In this document: positions 26,802-36,013 of the stretch, piece by piece
How positions within the stretch are numbered: position 1 is the first letter of the stretch
Layout of the letters: each line of letters opens with the position of its first letter
Notes under the pieces: generated by a model
What the model saw: the letters and a program-made list of their open reading frames with translations, nothing else
Told to the model about the DNA's origin: nothing
Database searches by the model: none
Translations under genes and position numbers: made by a program
Assembly: GCF_017873855.1 (NCBI RefSeq)
Contig: NZ_JAGGKR010000001.1
Location: 1,369,529-1,433,528, forward strand
Length of the DNA: 64,000 nt
From: Methanolinea mesophila
GTDB lineage: Archaea > Halobacteriota > Methanomicrobia > Methanomicrobiales > Methanospirillaceae
Direction: 5' to 3'

Positions 26802-27692
26802 TTACGGGGCGGTTTCATGTCCGGCAGCCGAATACTTGCGGGGCCTGAGTGCCCCCGGCATATCAAGCGCGGAAAGCAGTTCCCCGATCGATCCTGCCAC
26901 CGTCGCGGATTGTTCGAGCATGAGGTTCACGTGCTCGCACCTCCCCGCCATCCTGAAATCCGTCCTTAACGCGAAAACCGGGATTCCCCTCGCAGATGCA
27001 TATCCCATCTCCCATGCCGTGCCGGAGTCCGCATCTGCCCCGTCGACCACCGCGATGACGGCATCAACGGAACGAAGCGCCTCGACATGGCTCCGGTAGA
27101 TCTCGCGATGCGATTCGAGGCCCCGGGAGCAACTGTCATCCCCGGTTTCCTGGGGAAGGTAGACCTCGAAAAATCGGGAGGCCAGGATCCCGGATAGTTT
27201 CCGGTTGAAATCGCGCTCGGCTTCGGAGAACAGCGGTGCAGCGAGATAGATCCGGTAGCGGGCGAACACCTGCACGTCTATCGCCGGAATCTCAGGAAAC
27301 CGGCTTAAAAACACACCCCTTTCCGGTTTTTTTCCCCGGGAGCCTGCCGTGCCCGGGCCGTGGTAGGTGGTGTCCACCCCGCAGGTCGGAGACGAGTTCA
27401 CCCCGAGGATCCCAAACGGAGGCCCACGCTCGCGAATAACCTCCCTGGTCCCCTTCTCCATGCTGTCCAGGAGCGCTTCGAACTCCGGGGTGTCAAGCCG
27501 GTCAAGGAAGGTCGCAGGCTCCCGATCCCTGCCCAGGTAGTTCGTTTCCGGGCACGGCAGGGGGACGATCTCGAGGCCGAACCTGCGGCACCGGTCCAAT
27601 GCCCGTGAGAACGATTCAAGGTCCCGCGGAGTCGTGATACCCCTGGCCCGGAGTCCGGGATCGAGGATACAGGGGCATACCAGTATATACAT
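26802..27692 (-). CDS. DUF523-like domain fused to nucleoside 2-deoxyribosyltransferase-like domain
   Basis: 296 residues. Residues 1-125 resemble small cysteine-containing DUF523-type proteins: YILVCPCILDPGLRARG, PLPCPETNYLG, and GVNSSPTCGVDTTYHG. Residues 144-285 are a nucleoside 2-deoxyribosyltransferase-like domain: YRIYLAAPLFSEAER, SVDAVIAVVDGADADSGTAW, E228 in EMGYASARGIPVFAL, the family's nucleophile position. The second part could cleave or exchange deoxyribonucleoside (5'-monophosphate) bases; the first is unassigned. No Shine-Dalgarno site is visible. Divergent from tsr3, 32 bases apart. Confidence 0.75.
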   Translation of the reverse strand: MYILVCPCILDPGLRARGITTPRDLESFSRALDRCRRFGLEIVPLPCPETNYLGRDREPATFLDRLDTPEFEALLDSMEKGTREVIRERGPPFGILGVNSSPTCGVDTTYHGPGTAGSRGKKPERGVFLSRFPEIPAIDVQVFARYRIYLAAPLFSEAERDFNRKLSGILASRFFEVYLPQETGDDSCSRGLESHREIYRSHVEALRSVDAVIAVVDGADADSGTAWEMGYASARGIPVFALRTDFRMAGRCEHVNLMLEQSATVAGSIGELLSALDMPGALRPRKYSAAGHETAP

Positions 27693-27724
27693 CGGTTAGG
27701 AAATTGGATACTCATTGGAGATAG

Positions 27725-28216
27725 ATGATCCCCCTCTACGCGTACCGGGACAATAGTTGCGACCCCCGCAAATGCACGGTAAAGCGCCTGGAAAAGGCGG
27801 GGCTTATCAGGATCGTCCCGAAGATCGCTGCCATCCCACGGAATTCGCTGATCCTCGATCCGACCGCCGAACAAGCACTATCCCCGGCAGATCGCCCCGT
27901 CCGGTCCATAACCGCACTGGACTGTTCCTGGGAGGTGCTCGATACGGGGATGATCCGGGGTTGGAGGCTCCGGAGGGCTCTTCCATTCCTCGTTGCCGCA
28001 AATCCGGTGAATTTCGGGAGGCCATGGAAGCTCACCTCGGTGGAGGCTCTCGCCGCAGCACTGGTGATCCTGGGGGAGCGTGATCAGGCGGTACTTGTCG
28101 TCTCCTCGTGCACCTGGGGAAACAGGTTCCTCGAGCTGAACGAGGAGCCTTTGGGATTCTACGCGGATGCCAGGGACAGCACCGAGGTCCTGGAGATCCA
28201 GAACATGTACCTCTAG
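27725..28216 (+). CDS. tsr3: rRNA aminocarboxypropyltransferase Tsr3 (DUF367)
   Basis: 163 residues. Transfers the 3-amino-3-carboxypropyl group from SAM to a hypermodified uridine of small-subunit rRNA; the archaeal enzyme is thought to modify the equivalent 16S position. Diagnostic: ALDCSWEV, RALPFLVAANPVNFGRPWKL and SVEALAAALVILG. The N-terminus has a CDPRKCTVKRL block (metal-like RLI/Tsr3 N-terminal motif). GGAG lies 4 bases before ATG. Ends in a 4-base tail-to-tail overlap with the HTH-PAS gene. Confidence 0.93.
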   Translation: MIPLYAYRDNSCDPRKCTVKRLEKAGLIRIVPKIAAIPRNSLILDPTAEQALSPADRPVRSITALDCSWEVLDTGMIRGWRLRRALPFLVAANPVNFGRPWKLTSVEALAAALVILGERDQAVLVVSSCTWGNRFLELNEEPLGFYADARDSTEVLEIQNMYL

Positions 28217-30765
28217 GAGACTGCTTCCCTGAGCACGAGCATAAACGATCGCTCCCGTTTCCCTCCTACGGGTATCGCAATCCCCTCAACCGGCAGCCGG
28301 CTGCCCACCCGCAGGAGTGATGCGGAGAATTGGATCGATCGGTCCGGACCGGCTTTTTTTATCCATTCCAACATCGGCTTTCTCTCTTCGGGTGCACAGA
28401 ACATGGCGATGTTATTCCCGTCGGGTTCCGCATCCACGCCGACCATCCGGCAGAACGAGCGGCTGCATCTGATGATCCGCCCGGACCGGTCTATCAGGAC
28501 CAGCGGGTCCACCACATCGGAAAATGCTTCTTCCAGGGGCCTCGCGGCGTTCAGTTTCGCGATCAGCTCTTCTATCTCTTCTTTAGAGGACACAAGGGAA
28601 GACTCGAGTTCTTTCACCCGGTCCTCAGGCACGTTCCCCTCGTTCGCCCCGACGGAAAGAATTGACTGGTGCGCTCGTTTCCACTCGGTAATGTCGCGCA
28701 GGGACTCGATCGCCCCGATGATATTTCCCTCCCGGTCGATGAGAGGTGAGGCCTTTCCCCAAAGACATGCACCCTGTCCTTCATTCGCACCGGGGATGAA
28801 CGCTTCCACGTAGATGCTGTCGCCGAATCTCCGCACCGACGGATAGCTGTTCGCAAGTTTATGCGCCGGGAGATCAAGGATATCGATCAGGACCGGGCGA
28901 ATTTCCCGGAAGAGGGAAAATGCGTGCTGGTAATCACTTCTTCCCAGCACCTCCTCCTTCTTGGTATTCGTGAGGGCTTCGAGCGCGCTGTTCCACGCGA
29001 TGACTCGTTTGTTCCTATCCACCACGAAGGTGGGGTCTGGCATGAACTCAATGGTATCCTGGAGCTTCTCGACCGTACTCTTCAGGGTTTGCTCAATCAT
29101 CTTCTGGCCGGTGATATCCAAAAACGAGACCATCCAGCAGAGGAGCGCCTCCCCGGCATCCTGTACCAGGCTAACGGACACGAGAAGGTACAGAAGGTCC
29201 CCGTCCACCTTCCTGGTACGGAATTCCCCTATCCACCGGCCTTCTTTTTGGAGGGTCTCCTTGAGTTGGTCAAGGACCGGCTGTTGCACATCGTATCCCG
29301 CGACAAAGCCGTCCCAGCTCGTCCCCTGGACCTCGTCATGCGAAGAAAAGCCGAATATGGAGAGGAAGGATTGATTGGCATAAATGATTTTCCGGTCCGC
29401 GGAAACGATTGCAATCCCGGTGATCGAGGATTCTATCGCGGTATCCTTTATCATCATCTCCCGTTCGGCCTCTTTTTTTGCGGTGATGTCGACGAACGAG
29501 GCCATCATGCAGAGCGGCGTTCCTGCTTCGTCGCGGACCAGCGTGGCCGACAACTGGGCGAAAAATGAGGTCCCGTCCTTCTTTTGGGCTTTCACCTCGC
29601 CGACCCAGCTGCCCTTTTCCGAGATCGCAGCCATCACCTGCATGATATCCCGCATGGCATCCACGCTCCCGTGTGCACACTGATCAAGGGGCATACCCAG
29701 GACCTCTGCAAGGTCCCGGTATCCGAACAATTCGGTGAATGCCTGATTGGCGTAGGTAATCTTTCGGTCAAGTCCCGCGATCCCTATCCCGTTGACCGAT
29801 GAATCGATGGCGAGGTTCTTGATCAGGAGTTCTTCCTCTGCCTTCTTCCTGGCGGTGATATCCCTCCCCACCCCCTGGTATTCCACCACCTCTCCCCGGT
29901 CATTAAGAATAGCCCGGTTCGTCCACTGGTGCCATAGAATCTCCCCGGAAGGACTGATGAAACGGTGTTCGATGGTGTCCACGGGGTGATCCTTCGAGAG
30001 GGACAGGATCCGCTCCTTTATCCATATCCGGTCTTCTGCCGGGATATAGTTCCAGAAGTCTTTTCCTATCAGTTCTTCCCTGGTCTTTCCGAGCGACTGG
30101 CACGCCTCGGTATTTACAAATCGTATAAGGAAGTCGGGACCGAAACGGGTGATCATCTCGGTCTGGTCTTCAACTATCCCCCTGTACCGGGCCTCGTTGA
30201 TCCGGAGCTGCTCTTCGAACTGTTTCGGGAGGGTAATGTCCTCCATGATGATGGTGGTCCCGTCACCTCCGTCCTCGAAGACCGTCGGGATAATCTTGAA
30301 TCTGAGGTATTTTTCCCCCTCATGGTGGGTAAACCTGGCCTCTGACGAGACCTCGCCCTGTACAGCAGCCTTCTGCAGGAGGGTCTGGGGCGAGAGTTCC
30401 CGGAAGGGTGGGAAATCGAGTGATTGTATCCCGTTTCCGACAAGGTCGTCCCTTTTTCTTCCAAAGAAGTCGAGGAAATTATCGTTCACCTCGGTGATCC
30501 TCCCCTCGAAATCGAGTACCAGGATCAGTTCCGAGGCGAACCGGAGCATCGAGGAGATGGGGACCCGCGATGAGAGATAATACACCTTTGCATTCCCGAA
30601 GATCTTGACCTCGACCTGGCCGGTAATGAGCAGGATCTCCAGATATTTCGCCACAGAATTACGGTTTATCTTCAGTGCCGAGGAGATATCCGAGATGGTC
30701 AGCCCTTTCGGCCTTGACTTGAGAAACCTTTTGATCCGGGTTATCTTCTCCTGGTCGAGGATCAT
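28213..30765 (-). CDS. HTH plus multi-PAS sensor-regulator without kinase domain
   Basis: 850 residues. A winged-HTH domain (about 1-65: GLTISDISSALKINRNSVAK) then six PAS-like domains at roughly 72-185, 190-310, 315-435, 440-560, 570-690 and 740-850, with a short coiled coil near 715-745. Several end in the PAC motif (e.g. YQGVGRDITARKKAEEELL). There is no HisKA, HATPase or GGDEF domain, so it looks like a one-component regulator that binds DNA and senses redox, ligands or partners through PAS domains. The second PAS is close to the PAS of the divergent histidine kinase. A TTTAAG-containing element lies about 20 bases upstream of the start. Confidence 0.85.
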   Translation of the reverse strand: MILDQEKITRIKRFLKSRPKGLTISDISSALKINRNSVAKYLEILLITGQVEVKIFGNAKVYYLSSRVPISSMLRFASELILVLDFEGRITEVNDNFLDFFGRKRDDLVGNGIQSLDFPPFRELSPQTLLQKAAVQGEVSSEARFTHHEGEKYLRFKIIPTVFEDGGDGTTIIMEDITLPKQFEEQLRINEARYRGIVEDQTEMITRFGPDFLIRFVNTEACQSLGKTREELIGKDFWNYIPAEDRIWIKERILSLSKDHPVDTIEHRFISPSGEILWHQWTNRAILNDRGEVVEYQGVGRDITARKKAEEELLIKNLAIDSSVNGIGIAGLDRKITYANQAFTELFGYRDLAEVLGMPLDQCAHGSVDAMRDIMQVMAAISEKGSWVGEVKAQKKDGTSFFAQLSATLVRDEAGTPLCMMASFVDITAKKEAEREMMIKDTAIESSITGIAIVSADRKIIYANQSFLSIFGFSSHDEVQGTSWDGFVAGYDVQQPVLDQLKETLQKEGRWIGEFRTRKVDGDLLYLLVSVSLVQDAGEALLCWMVSFLDITGQKMIEQTLKSTVEKLQDTIEFMPDPTFVVDRNKRVIAWNSALEALTNTKKEEVLGRSDYQHAFSLFREIRPVLIDILDLPAHKLANSYPSVRRFGDSIYVEAFIPGANEGQGACLWGKASPLIDREGNIIGAIESLRDITEWKRAHQSILSVGANEGNVPEDRVKELESSLVSSKEEIEELIAKLNAARPLEEAFSDVVDPLVLIDRSGRIIRCSRSFCRMVGVDAEPDGNNIAMFCAPEERKPMLEWIKKAGPDRSIQFSASLLRVGSRLPVEGIAIPVGGKRERSFMLVLREAVS

Positions 30766-30941
30766 GCCTAGGTACTCATCTCGGACGGGTGGTTCTTAAA
30801 CGTTCTTCCCGGGGGGTCTAGGAGAGAACACTACGCCTCCCGGAAATGTTTCTACCACAACTTTAATCATCAGTCTGAAAAGAGACTTGCATAACCGGGA
30901 TCGAAAAATTCTGTGTCGCTCGGGAGTCTTGTGGAAAGAAT

Positions 30942-33227
30942 ATGCCAAAACAGAGGAAAAACCGGCCGTTTTCTTATTATCTTTTTCTTTCCATACTCAC
31001 GCTTATCGTAATACTCGTTGTCGGAATCACTATCGGCGATTATTTCATCGCCGAAAAAAATTTTGAGGATAATGCGAACCTGCTCAAGAACGAGACAGAG
31101 CATAACGTCCGGGAGAACGTCAAGACCATCGACAACGGCCTCAAGATGTTCGACAACACCCTGAACCGCCAGATGGAAGAGGCATTTGAGATTTTCCGCC
31201 AGGCGTACCGCGATTCCGGAGGAGATCCCGCCTCGATGGATCTTGCCGCCCTGAAACGGCAACTCGGGGGGAAGATGGATCTCTATGTCATCAACGAATC
31301 GGGCGTGGTGGAGTACACCACCTTCCCCCCGGACCAGGGTCTCGATTTCAAGACCACAGTTCCATATTTTTACGATTATCTCAACGAAATCCGTTATGCC
31401 GACGGGGTCTTCAATGATCGCGTCGTCCAGGAGATCTCCACGGGGAATCTCAGGAAATTTGCGTATGCCCCCTCCTACGACCACAAGTACGTACTTGAAC
31501 TGGGCCTCGCCGCAGAGTCGTTCAAGTCCCAGAGGAATTCTCTGAAATATACCGATTCCATCGAAGCGACGGTGAGCAAGAATCCCCTTGTCAAGGATTT
31601 CCGTATCTTCACCACATCAAAACGGCTTGTCCGGAACAAGAGCTATATCCCGGATTCCGAACTTTCAGCGATACTGGACAGGGCTTTTTCTGAACAGACC
31701 GATATCGTCATCGACGACCCGGTCAACCATACCTCCCTCAAGTATCTTTATGTCGATCTCAGGGACCCCGATTACGGGGCGGATATGAGCCTCGTGGTGG
31801 AATTAAACTACGACAATACGTTCATCACCGATTCCGTAAACCAACTGGTGATCTTCCACCTGTCCGTGGCAGTGATCGCGCTTCTCGCGGGATTGATCAT
31901 GGTGGTCGGGATATCCCGCTACCTGACCCGGCCTATCCAGTCCATATCCAGGGATATGGATATTATCGCAAAAGGGAACCTCGACCATCCGATTGCTCCG
32001 GTCATGGGGACCGAGATCTCCGCACTGGCCGGGGGGATCGACAGGATGGTCGAGGAGCTGAAGGGAATAATCGTGCAGCTTCAGGAGAGCCAGCAGAACC
32101 TGTCGAGATCCGAAGAACGGTACAGGACCGTTGTCCAGAGCCAGACCGAATATATCACCCGTTTTCTCCCGGACGGGACCATCACCTTCGCAAACGACGC
32201 GTATTGCCGGGCGTTCGGATTGGACTGCGAGAACGCCCGGGGCAGGAAGTTCAGGCCGAACCTTCCTGAGGAGGATAAAAAACTGGTCGCCGGATATTTC
32301 TCCCGGCTCACCCCCGACCACCCGGTGGATTTCATCGAGCACCGGGTGATAATGCCGGACGGAACTGTGCACTGGCAGCAATGGAGCGACAGGGCGATTT
32401 TCGACCCGGAAGGACACGTAACGGAGTATCAGTCGGTGGGCAGGGACATCACCGAGAAAAAGAGAATCGAGGAGGAGTTGCTGGCTTTCAATGAAAAACT
32501 GGAGCAGATGGTATACGAGCGGACTTCGCAACTCGAGAGTGCGAACAGAGAACTGGAATCGTTCAGTTACTCGGTGTCCCACGACCTGCGATCCCCTCTC
32601 CGGGCCATAGACGGATATTCCACGATCATCCTCAACGAGTTCGGAGAGGCGCTCACCCCTGCGACCCAGCGGTATCTCTCAAAAATACGGGAGAACGTCC
32701 GCCAGATGAACCGTTTGATCGAGGACCTGCTCGGTTTCTCGCGTGCGAGCAGGCAGGAACTGCATATTATCGATGTTGACCCGGAGATTATCGCCCGCGA
32801 CGCCTACGGTGAGCTCCGCCAGGAGTGGGACGGACGGGAAGTGGAGTTCGTGGCCGGGCCTATGCCCCACTGCAGGGCAGACCCGATGCTCCTTCGTCTG
32901 GTTTATATGAACCTCCTGAGCAATGCCCTGAAATTCACCCGGCCGAGATCAGTCGCGAAGATCGAAGTCGGGTCCCTCCCCCCGGAGGACGACCCTGTCT
33001 ATTATGTCAAGGACAACGGAGTAGGCTTCGACATGGAGTACTCCCACAAGATCTTCGGGGTGTTCCAGAGGCTCCATACCGACGAACAGTTCGAGGGGAC
33101 CGGTGTCGGGCTCGCCATCGTGCAGAGGATCATCCAGAAACACGGGGGAAAAATATGGGTCCAATCGCTGCAGGATAAAGGCACAACCTTTTTCTTTACT
33201 CTGGGTGGAGATCAAGGTAATGAGTAA
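30942..33227 (+). CDS. Membrane sensor histidine kinase (extracellular sensor, HAMP, PAS, HisKA, HATPase)
   Basis: 761 residues. TM1 (about 12-33), extracytoplasmic sensing domain of Cache-like size (34-303), TM2 (about 304-326), HAMP (327-380), coiled linker, PAS with PAC (about 392-512: EHRVIMPDGTVHWQQWSDRA), HisKA with phospho-histidine in SYSVSHDLRSPLRAIDGYS, and a HATPase domain with YMNLLSNALKF (N box), KDNGVGFDMEY (G1) and GTGVGLAIVQRII (G2). Autophosphorylates and passes phosphate to the response regulator whose gene overlaps its end. Ligand unknown. Confidence 0.92.
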   Translation: MPKQRKNRPFSYYLFLSILTLIVILVVGITIGDYFIAEKNFEDNANLLKNETEHNVRENVKTIDNGLKMFDNTLNRQMEEAFEIFRQAYRDSGGDPASMDLAALKRQLGGKMDLYVINESGVVEYTTFPPDQGLDFKTTVPYFYDYLNEIRYADGVFNDRVVQEISTGNLRKFAYAPSYDHKYVLELGLAAESFKSQRNSLKYTDSIEATVSKNPLVKDFRIFTTSKRLVRNKSYIPDSELSAILDRAFSEQTDIVIDDPVNHTSLKYLYVDLRDPDYGADMSLVVELNYDNTFITDSVNQLVIFHLSVAVIALLAGLIMVVGISRYLTRPIQSISRDMDIIAKGNLDHPIAPVMGTEISALAGGIDRMVEELKGIIVQLQESQQNLSRSEERYRTVVQSQTEYITRFLPDGTITFANDAYCRAFGLDCENARGRKFRPNLPEEDKKLVAGYFSRLTPDHPVDFIEHRVIMPDGTVHWQQWSDRAIFDPEGHVTEYQSVGRDITEKKRIEEELLAFNEKLEQMVYERTSQLESANRELESFSYSVSHDLRSPLRAIDGYSTIILNEFGEALTPATQRYLSKIRENVRQMNRLIEDLLGFSRASRQELHIIDVDPEIIARDAYGELRQEWDGREVEFVAGPMPHCRADPMLLRLVYMNLLSNALKFTRPRSVAKIEVGSLPPEDDPVYYVKDNGVGFDMEYSHKIFGVFQRLHTDEQFEGTGVGLAIVQRIIQKHGGKIWVQSLQDKGTTFFFTLGGDQGNE

Positions 33228-33687
33228 TGGGGGGAAGAACGCCGATATCCTTCTCGTGGAGGATAACCCGAACGACGTGGAACTGATACTTCACGTGTTC
33301 CAGTGGTGTAACCTGAGCGACAAGGTCCAGGTGGCATGGAACGGTGAGGAGGCACTCGATTATATCTTCGGTAAGGGTTCGTTTTCAGGGCGTGACCCGA
33401 AGGCCAGGCCCAAGGTGATCCTCCTGGACCTGAAACTACCCAAGGTGGACGGTCTCGAAGTACTCAGATCCCTCCGCCGAAACCCCGAAACCCGGACCAT
33501 CCCCGTGGTGGTCCTCACCTCCTCGAGGGAGGAGCGCGACATCATCGAGAGTTATGACCTGGGCGTGAACAGTTACATCGTAAAACCCGTCCAGTTCGAT
33601 GAATTTGCAAACGTTATCCGTGAGCTCGGCCTCTACTGGAAGACGATCAACCAGCCCCCGGTCGATCCTGCCGACAAAACCGGGTAA
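33220..33687 (+). CDS. Single-domain response regulator (Rcp1-like receiver)
   Basis: 155 residues from ATG 33220, which overlaps the kinase stop by 8 bases; upstream in-frame codons lie in the kinase and are not used. Receiver domain only: LLVEDNPNDVELI (acidic pair), the phospho-acceptor in ILLDLKLPKVDGLEVL, VVVLTSS, and the conserved lysine in SYIVKPVQFDEF. No DNA-binding output domain, so it works by protein contact or as a phosphate relay/sink for the kinase. Confidence 0.93.
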   Translation: MSNGGKNADILLVEDNPNDVELILHVFQWCNLSDKVQVAWNGEEALDYIFGKGSFSGRDPKARPKVILLDLKLPKVDGLEVLRSLRRNPETRTIPVVVLTSSREERDIIESYDLGVNSYIVKPVQFDEFANVIRELGLYWKTINQPPVDPADKTG

Positions 33688-33771
33688 CCCCACGCGCTGC
33701 CTCCGGGCGGCACAAGGGGCAACGAATATAAAACATAAGAAGAGAGATTTTTTGAGGTTGATTTTTTCCGG

Positions 33772-35085
33772 ATGGGGCTGTTTGACAGAATTTTCGGCAC
33801 TGTTGAAGACCCTTCCCGGAAGCTTCTTGCAGAGGGGTGCAGCTGTTACCAGAAAGAGCAGTACGAAGATGCGCTGGAATGCCTGGACCAGGCCCTGCAG
33901 GAGGACCCGGGATCGTGCGAGGCCTGGAACCAGCGGGGGCTGGTCTGTCTTGCCCTCGGGAGGGTCGAAGACTCCCGGCATTCCTACGACCGGGCGCTCG
34001 AGATACGTCCCGCGTATCCCGAGGCATTGGTGAACAAAGGATCACTGCTCCGCCAGATCGCCTGGAAAAGAAGGGAGATGGGCCTGCTCCTCGAGGCGAT
34101 GATGCTCTTCGATAACGCGCTCGAAAATTCTCCGGATTATGTGCCCGCGCTTCATGAAAAAGGACTCTTGATCTTTGGCATGGGCAAGAAGGATGAGGCA
34201 CTGATCTACTTCGACCGGGCGTTGTCGGCCGATCCGGGGTATGAATATCCCTGGGCATGGAAAGGGCAGGTGCTGTTCCTCCAGCGGGATTATGAAGGTG
34301 CACTTGAGTGTTACGTGCAGGCACTTGAAAAAAACCCGAAGAACGTGACGTTCATCGTTTCAAAGGGTCTCTGCCTCATTCAGCTGGGGAGGCTCGACCA
34401 GGCGGAGACCTCCTTCCGTGCGGCGCTCCGGCATGAGCCGGAACATTTCAGGGCGCTCCTGCACCTCGGAGAGGTGAAAAAGCGGCAGAAAAGGTATGCG
34501 GAAGCCCTTGACTGTTTTGACCGTGCCGCCCTCTACGTCCCGGACGATCCCCGGTTGAGAAAGAAGCGAGCGGATACGTGGTACGCCATGGGGAACCTGG
34601 CCCTTTTCCAGGCCGGGCGGTACGAAGACGCGGAGGGCTACTACGCGAATACCGTCGAACTCATGCCCCGTCACCTCCAGGCATGGTATTGCCGTGCGCT
34701 CGCCCTCAAAAAGCTCGGACGCTACGAAGATGCAATCCCCTGTTACCAGAAAGTAATCGAGATCGACCCCGGATTTATCGATGCATGGTTCGACCTTGCC
34801 GGCGTAATGGAACGCCTGGGCAGGACCGAAAAGGCGGCCGGCTGCTATCTCCGTGTAACACGGATCGATCCCAGCCACATCGAGGCCCATTACCATGCCG
34901 GGATGTGCATGCTCGGGCAGTCCCGGTATCGCGACGCGGTCTCCTGTTTCAACGCGGTGCTCCGGCTCGACCCGGGATATACCCTGGCGTGGTACCACCG
35001 CGGCGAAGCGATGAAGCACCTGGACGAACCTGACGAAGCGGATTTCTGTTTTATCAGGGTCTCCGAACTCATGGGACGGGTGTAA
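33772..35085 (+). CDS. TPR-repeat protein
   Basis: 437 residues made almost wholly of about 11-12 tetratricopeptide repeats (for example YEDALECLDQALQEDPGSCE, YEGALECYVQALEKNPKNV, YEDAIPCYQKVIEIDPGFID). No signal peptide; cytoplasmic scaffold for protein contacts. It starts 84 bases after the response regulator gene and could belong to the same signalling unit; this is inference. Confidence 0.9.
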   Translation: MGLFDRIFGTVEDPSRKLLAEGCSCYQKEQYEDALECLDQALQEDPGSCEAWNQRGLVCLALGRVEDSRHSYDRALEIRPAYPEALVNKGSLLRQIAWKRREMGLLLEAMMLFDNALENSPDYVPALHEKGLLIFGMGKKDEALIYFDRALSADPGYEYPWAWKGQVLFLQRDYEGALECYVQALEKNPKNVTFIVSKGLCLIQLGRLDQAETSFRAALRHEPEHFRALLHLGEVKKRQKRYAEALDCFDRAALYVPDDPRLRKKRADTWYAMGNLALFQAGRYEDAEGYYANTVELMPRHLQAWYCRALALKKLGRYEDAIPCYQKVIEIDPGFIDAWFDLAGVMERLGRTEKAAGCYLRVTRIDPSHIEAHYHAGMCMLGQSRYRDAVSCFNAVLRLDPGYTLAWYHRGEAMKHLDEPDEADFCFIRVSELMGRV

Positions 35086-35194
35086 AACCGGGTTCCACCA
35101 CGCATCCCTGGTGATGTGCAGTTACCAGGGAATGGCGTGAACTTCGCGATGACCAGATCCTAGCGCGCCACGGCGGATTTTTACCCGAAAGGGA

Positions 35195-35207
35195 TCATTA
35201 AAATATC
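35195..35207 (+). promoter_or_regulatory. TATA box for the 82-residue ORF
   Basis: CATTAAAATATCT about 25-30 bases before ATG 35230, with no Shine-Dalgarno site in between; suggests a leaderless mRNA and supports the gene. Confidence 0.5.
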
Positions 35208-35229
35208 TCGCCGCCCTCAGTACGAGCGT

Positions 35230-35478
35230 ATGGTGAACCGGGAATTACAGGAGGAGATGGTCCGGAAAATGGAGGGAATATTCTCGTCGTACGGACCTGA
35301 ACAGTCCGATCTGATACTTGGGGAGCTCGCCTCGCTTGGTTTTGTCAGGGTGGGGGGAAACCCCTCTGCCGTCAGCATGGAGAACAAGGTAATGGAACTC
35401 TTCGTGGTGATGGGGCTCGATGAGAAGGGTGCCCTGGTGAGCCATGAGATCCTCCGGTTCGACCAGATCCGGAAATAA
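35230..35478 (+). CDS. Small hypothetical protein, 82 residues
   Basis: Not recognised. Begins with a helical stretch (VNRELQEEMVRKMEGIFSSY) and has a basic/hydrophobic C-terminal half (MELFVVMGLDEKGALVSHEI). No membrane segment or cysteine. A well placed TATA box argues for expression. Balanced composition like the neighbours. Confidence 0.5.
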   Translation: MVNRELQEEMVRKMEGIFSSYGPEQSDLILGELASLGFVRVGGNPSAVSMENKVMELFVVMGLDEKGALVSHEILRFDQIRK

Positions 35479-35556
35479 AAATTACCCGGAAAGTACTCTG
35501 TTCGTAACGGGGGAGAAGGCGAAAAAACCCGCGAAAGTGACGAGGGATAGACGGGA

Positions 35557-35835
35557 TTACTTCTTCTCTTCCTCCATGTACTTCTGGATCTTCTTCTCCT
35601 CCCATTCCCGGGAGAAGACGCGATCGTGGAGAATGACGCTCGAACCGTGCCAGATGACGCCGATTCCCCAGAATACCGTAACCCAGTAGAACCACCAGAT
35701 ACCCGGCGAGGTGAGATAGTTTATGGTAAAGAGAAGGAGGTTGACGACTATGTAAATCCCCAGGTGGGTGTAGAACCCTTTCAGTGCATCGACCCGTGCC
35801 TTCGCCCGCCGGTAACTCTCTTCGTCAGTGTCCAT
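35557..35835 (-). CDS. Two-TM (2TM) domain membrane protein
   Basis: 92 residues from ATG 35835; the frame is open farther upstream but that part is not protein-like. Typical 2TM domain: a charged N-terminus (RRAKARVDALKGFYTHLGIY), TM1 (about 21-42), TM2 (about 48-68), then DRVFSREWEEKKIQKYMEEE. In bacteria such domains are often fused to LytTR or kinases; stand-alone copies have no known role. Confidence 0.75.
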   Translation of the reverse strand: MDTDEESYRRAKARVDALKGFYTHLGIYIVVNLLLFTINYLTSPGIWWFYWVTVFWGIGVIWHGSSVILHDRVFSREWEEKKIQKYMEEEKK

Positions 35836-36013
35836 ATGAGTCTGTTCCCGTCCGGGATTATTTCTTTTTCCAACGACTGACTCCCGGGCTTCGCACATTC
35901 TTCCGGCATTTCGCAGTGCGGGTACTGGCCGTACAAACTGCGGTTCATGATTTCCGACCCGTAAAACCTGAATTTCATACCGTTTCTCCGTGCCTGGCGG
36001 GAATTGCGGGGAT

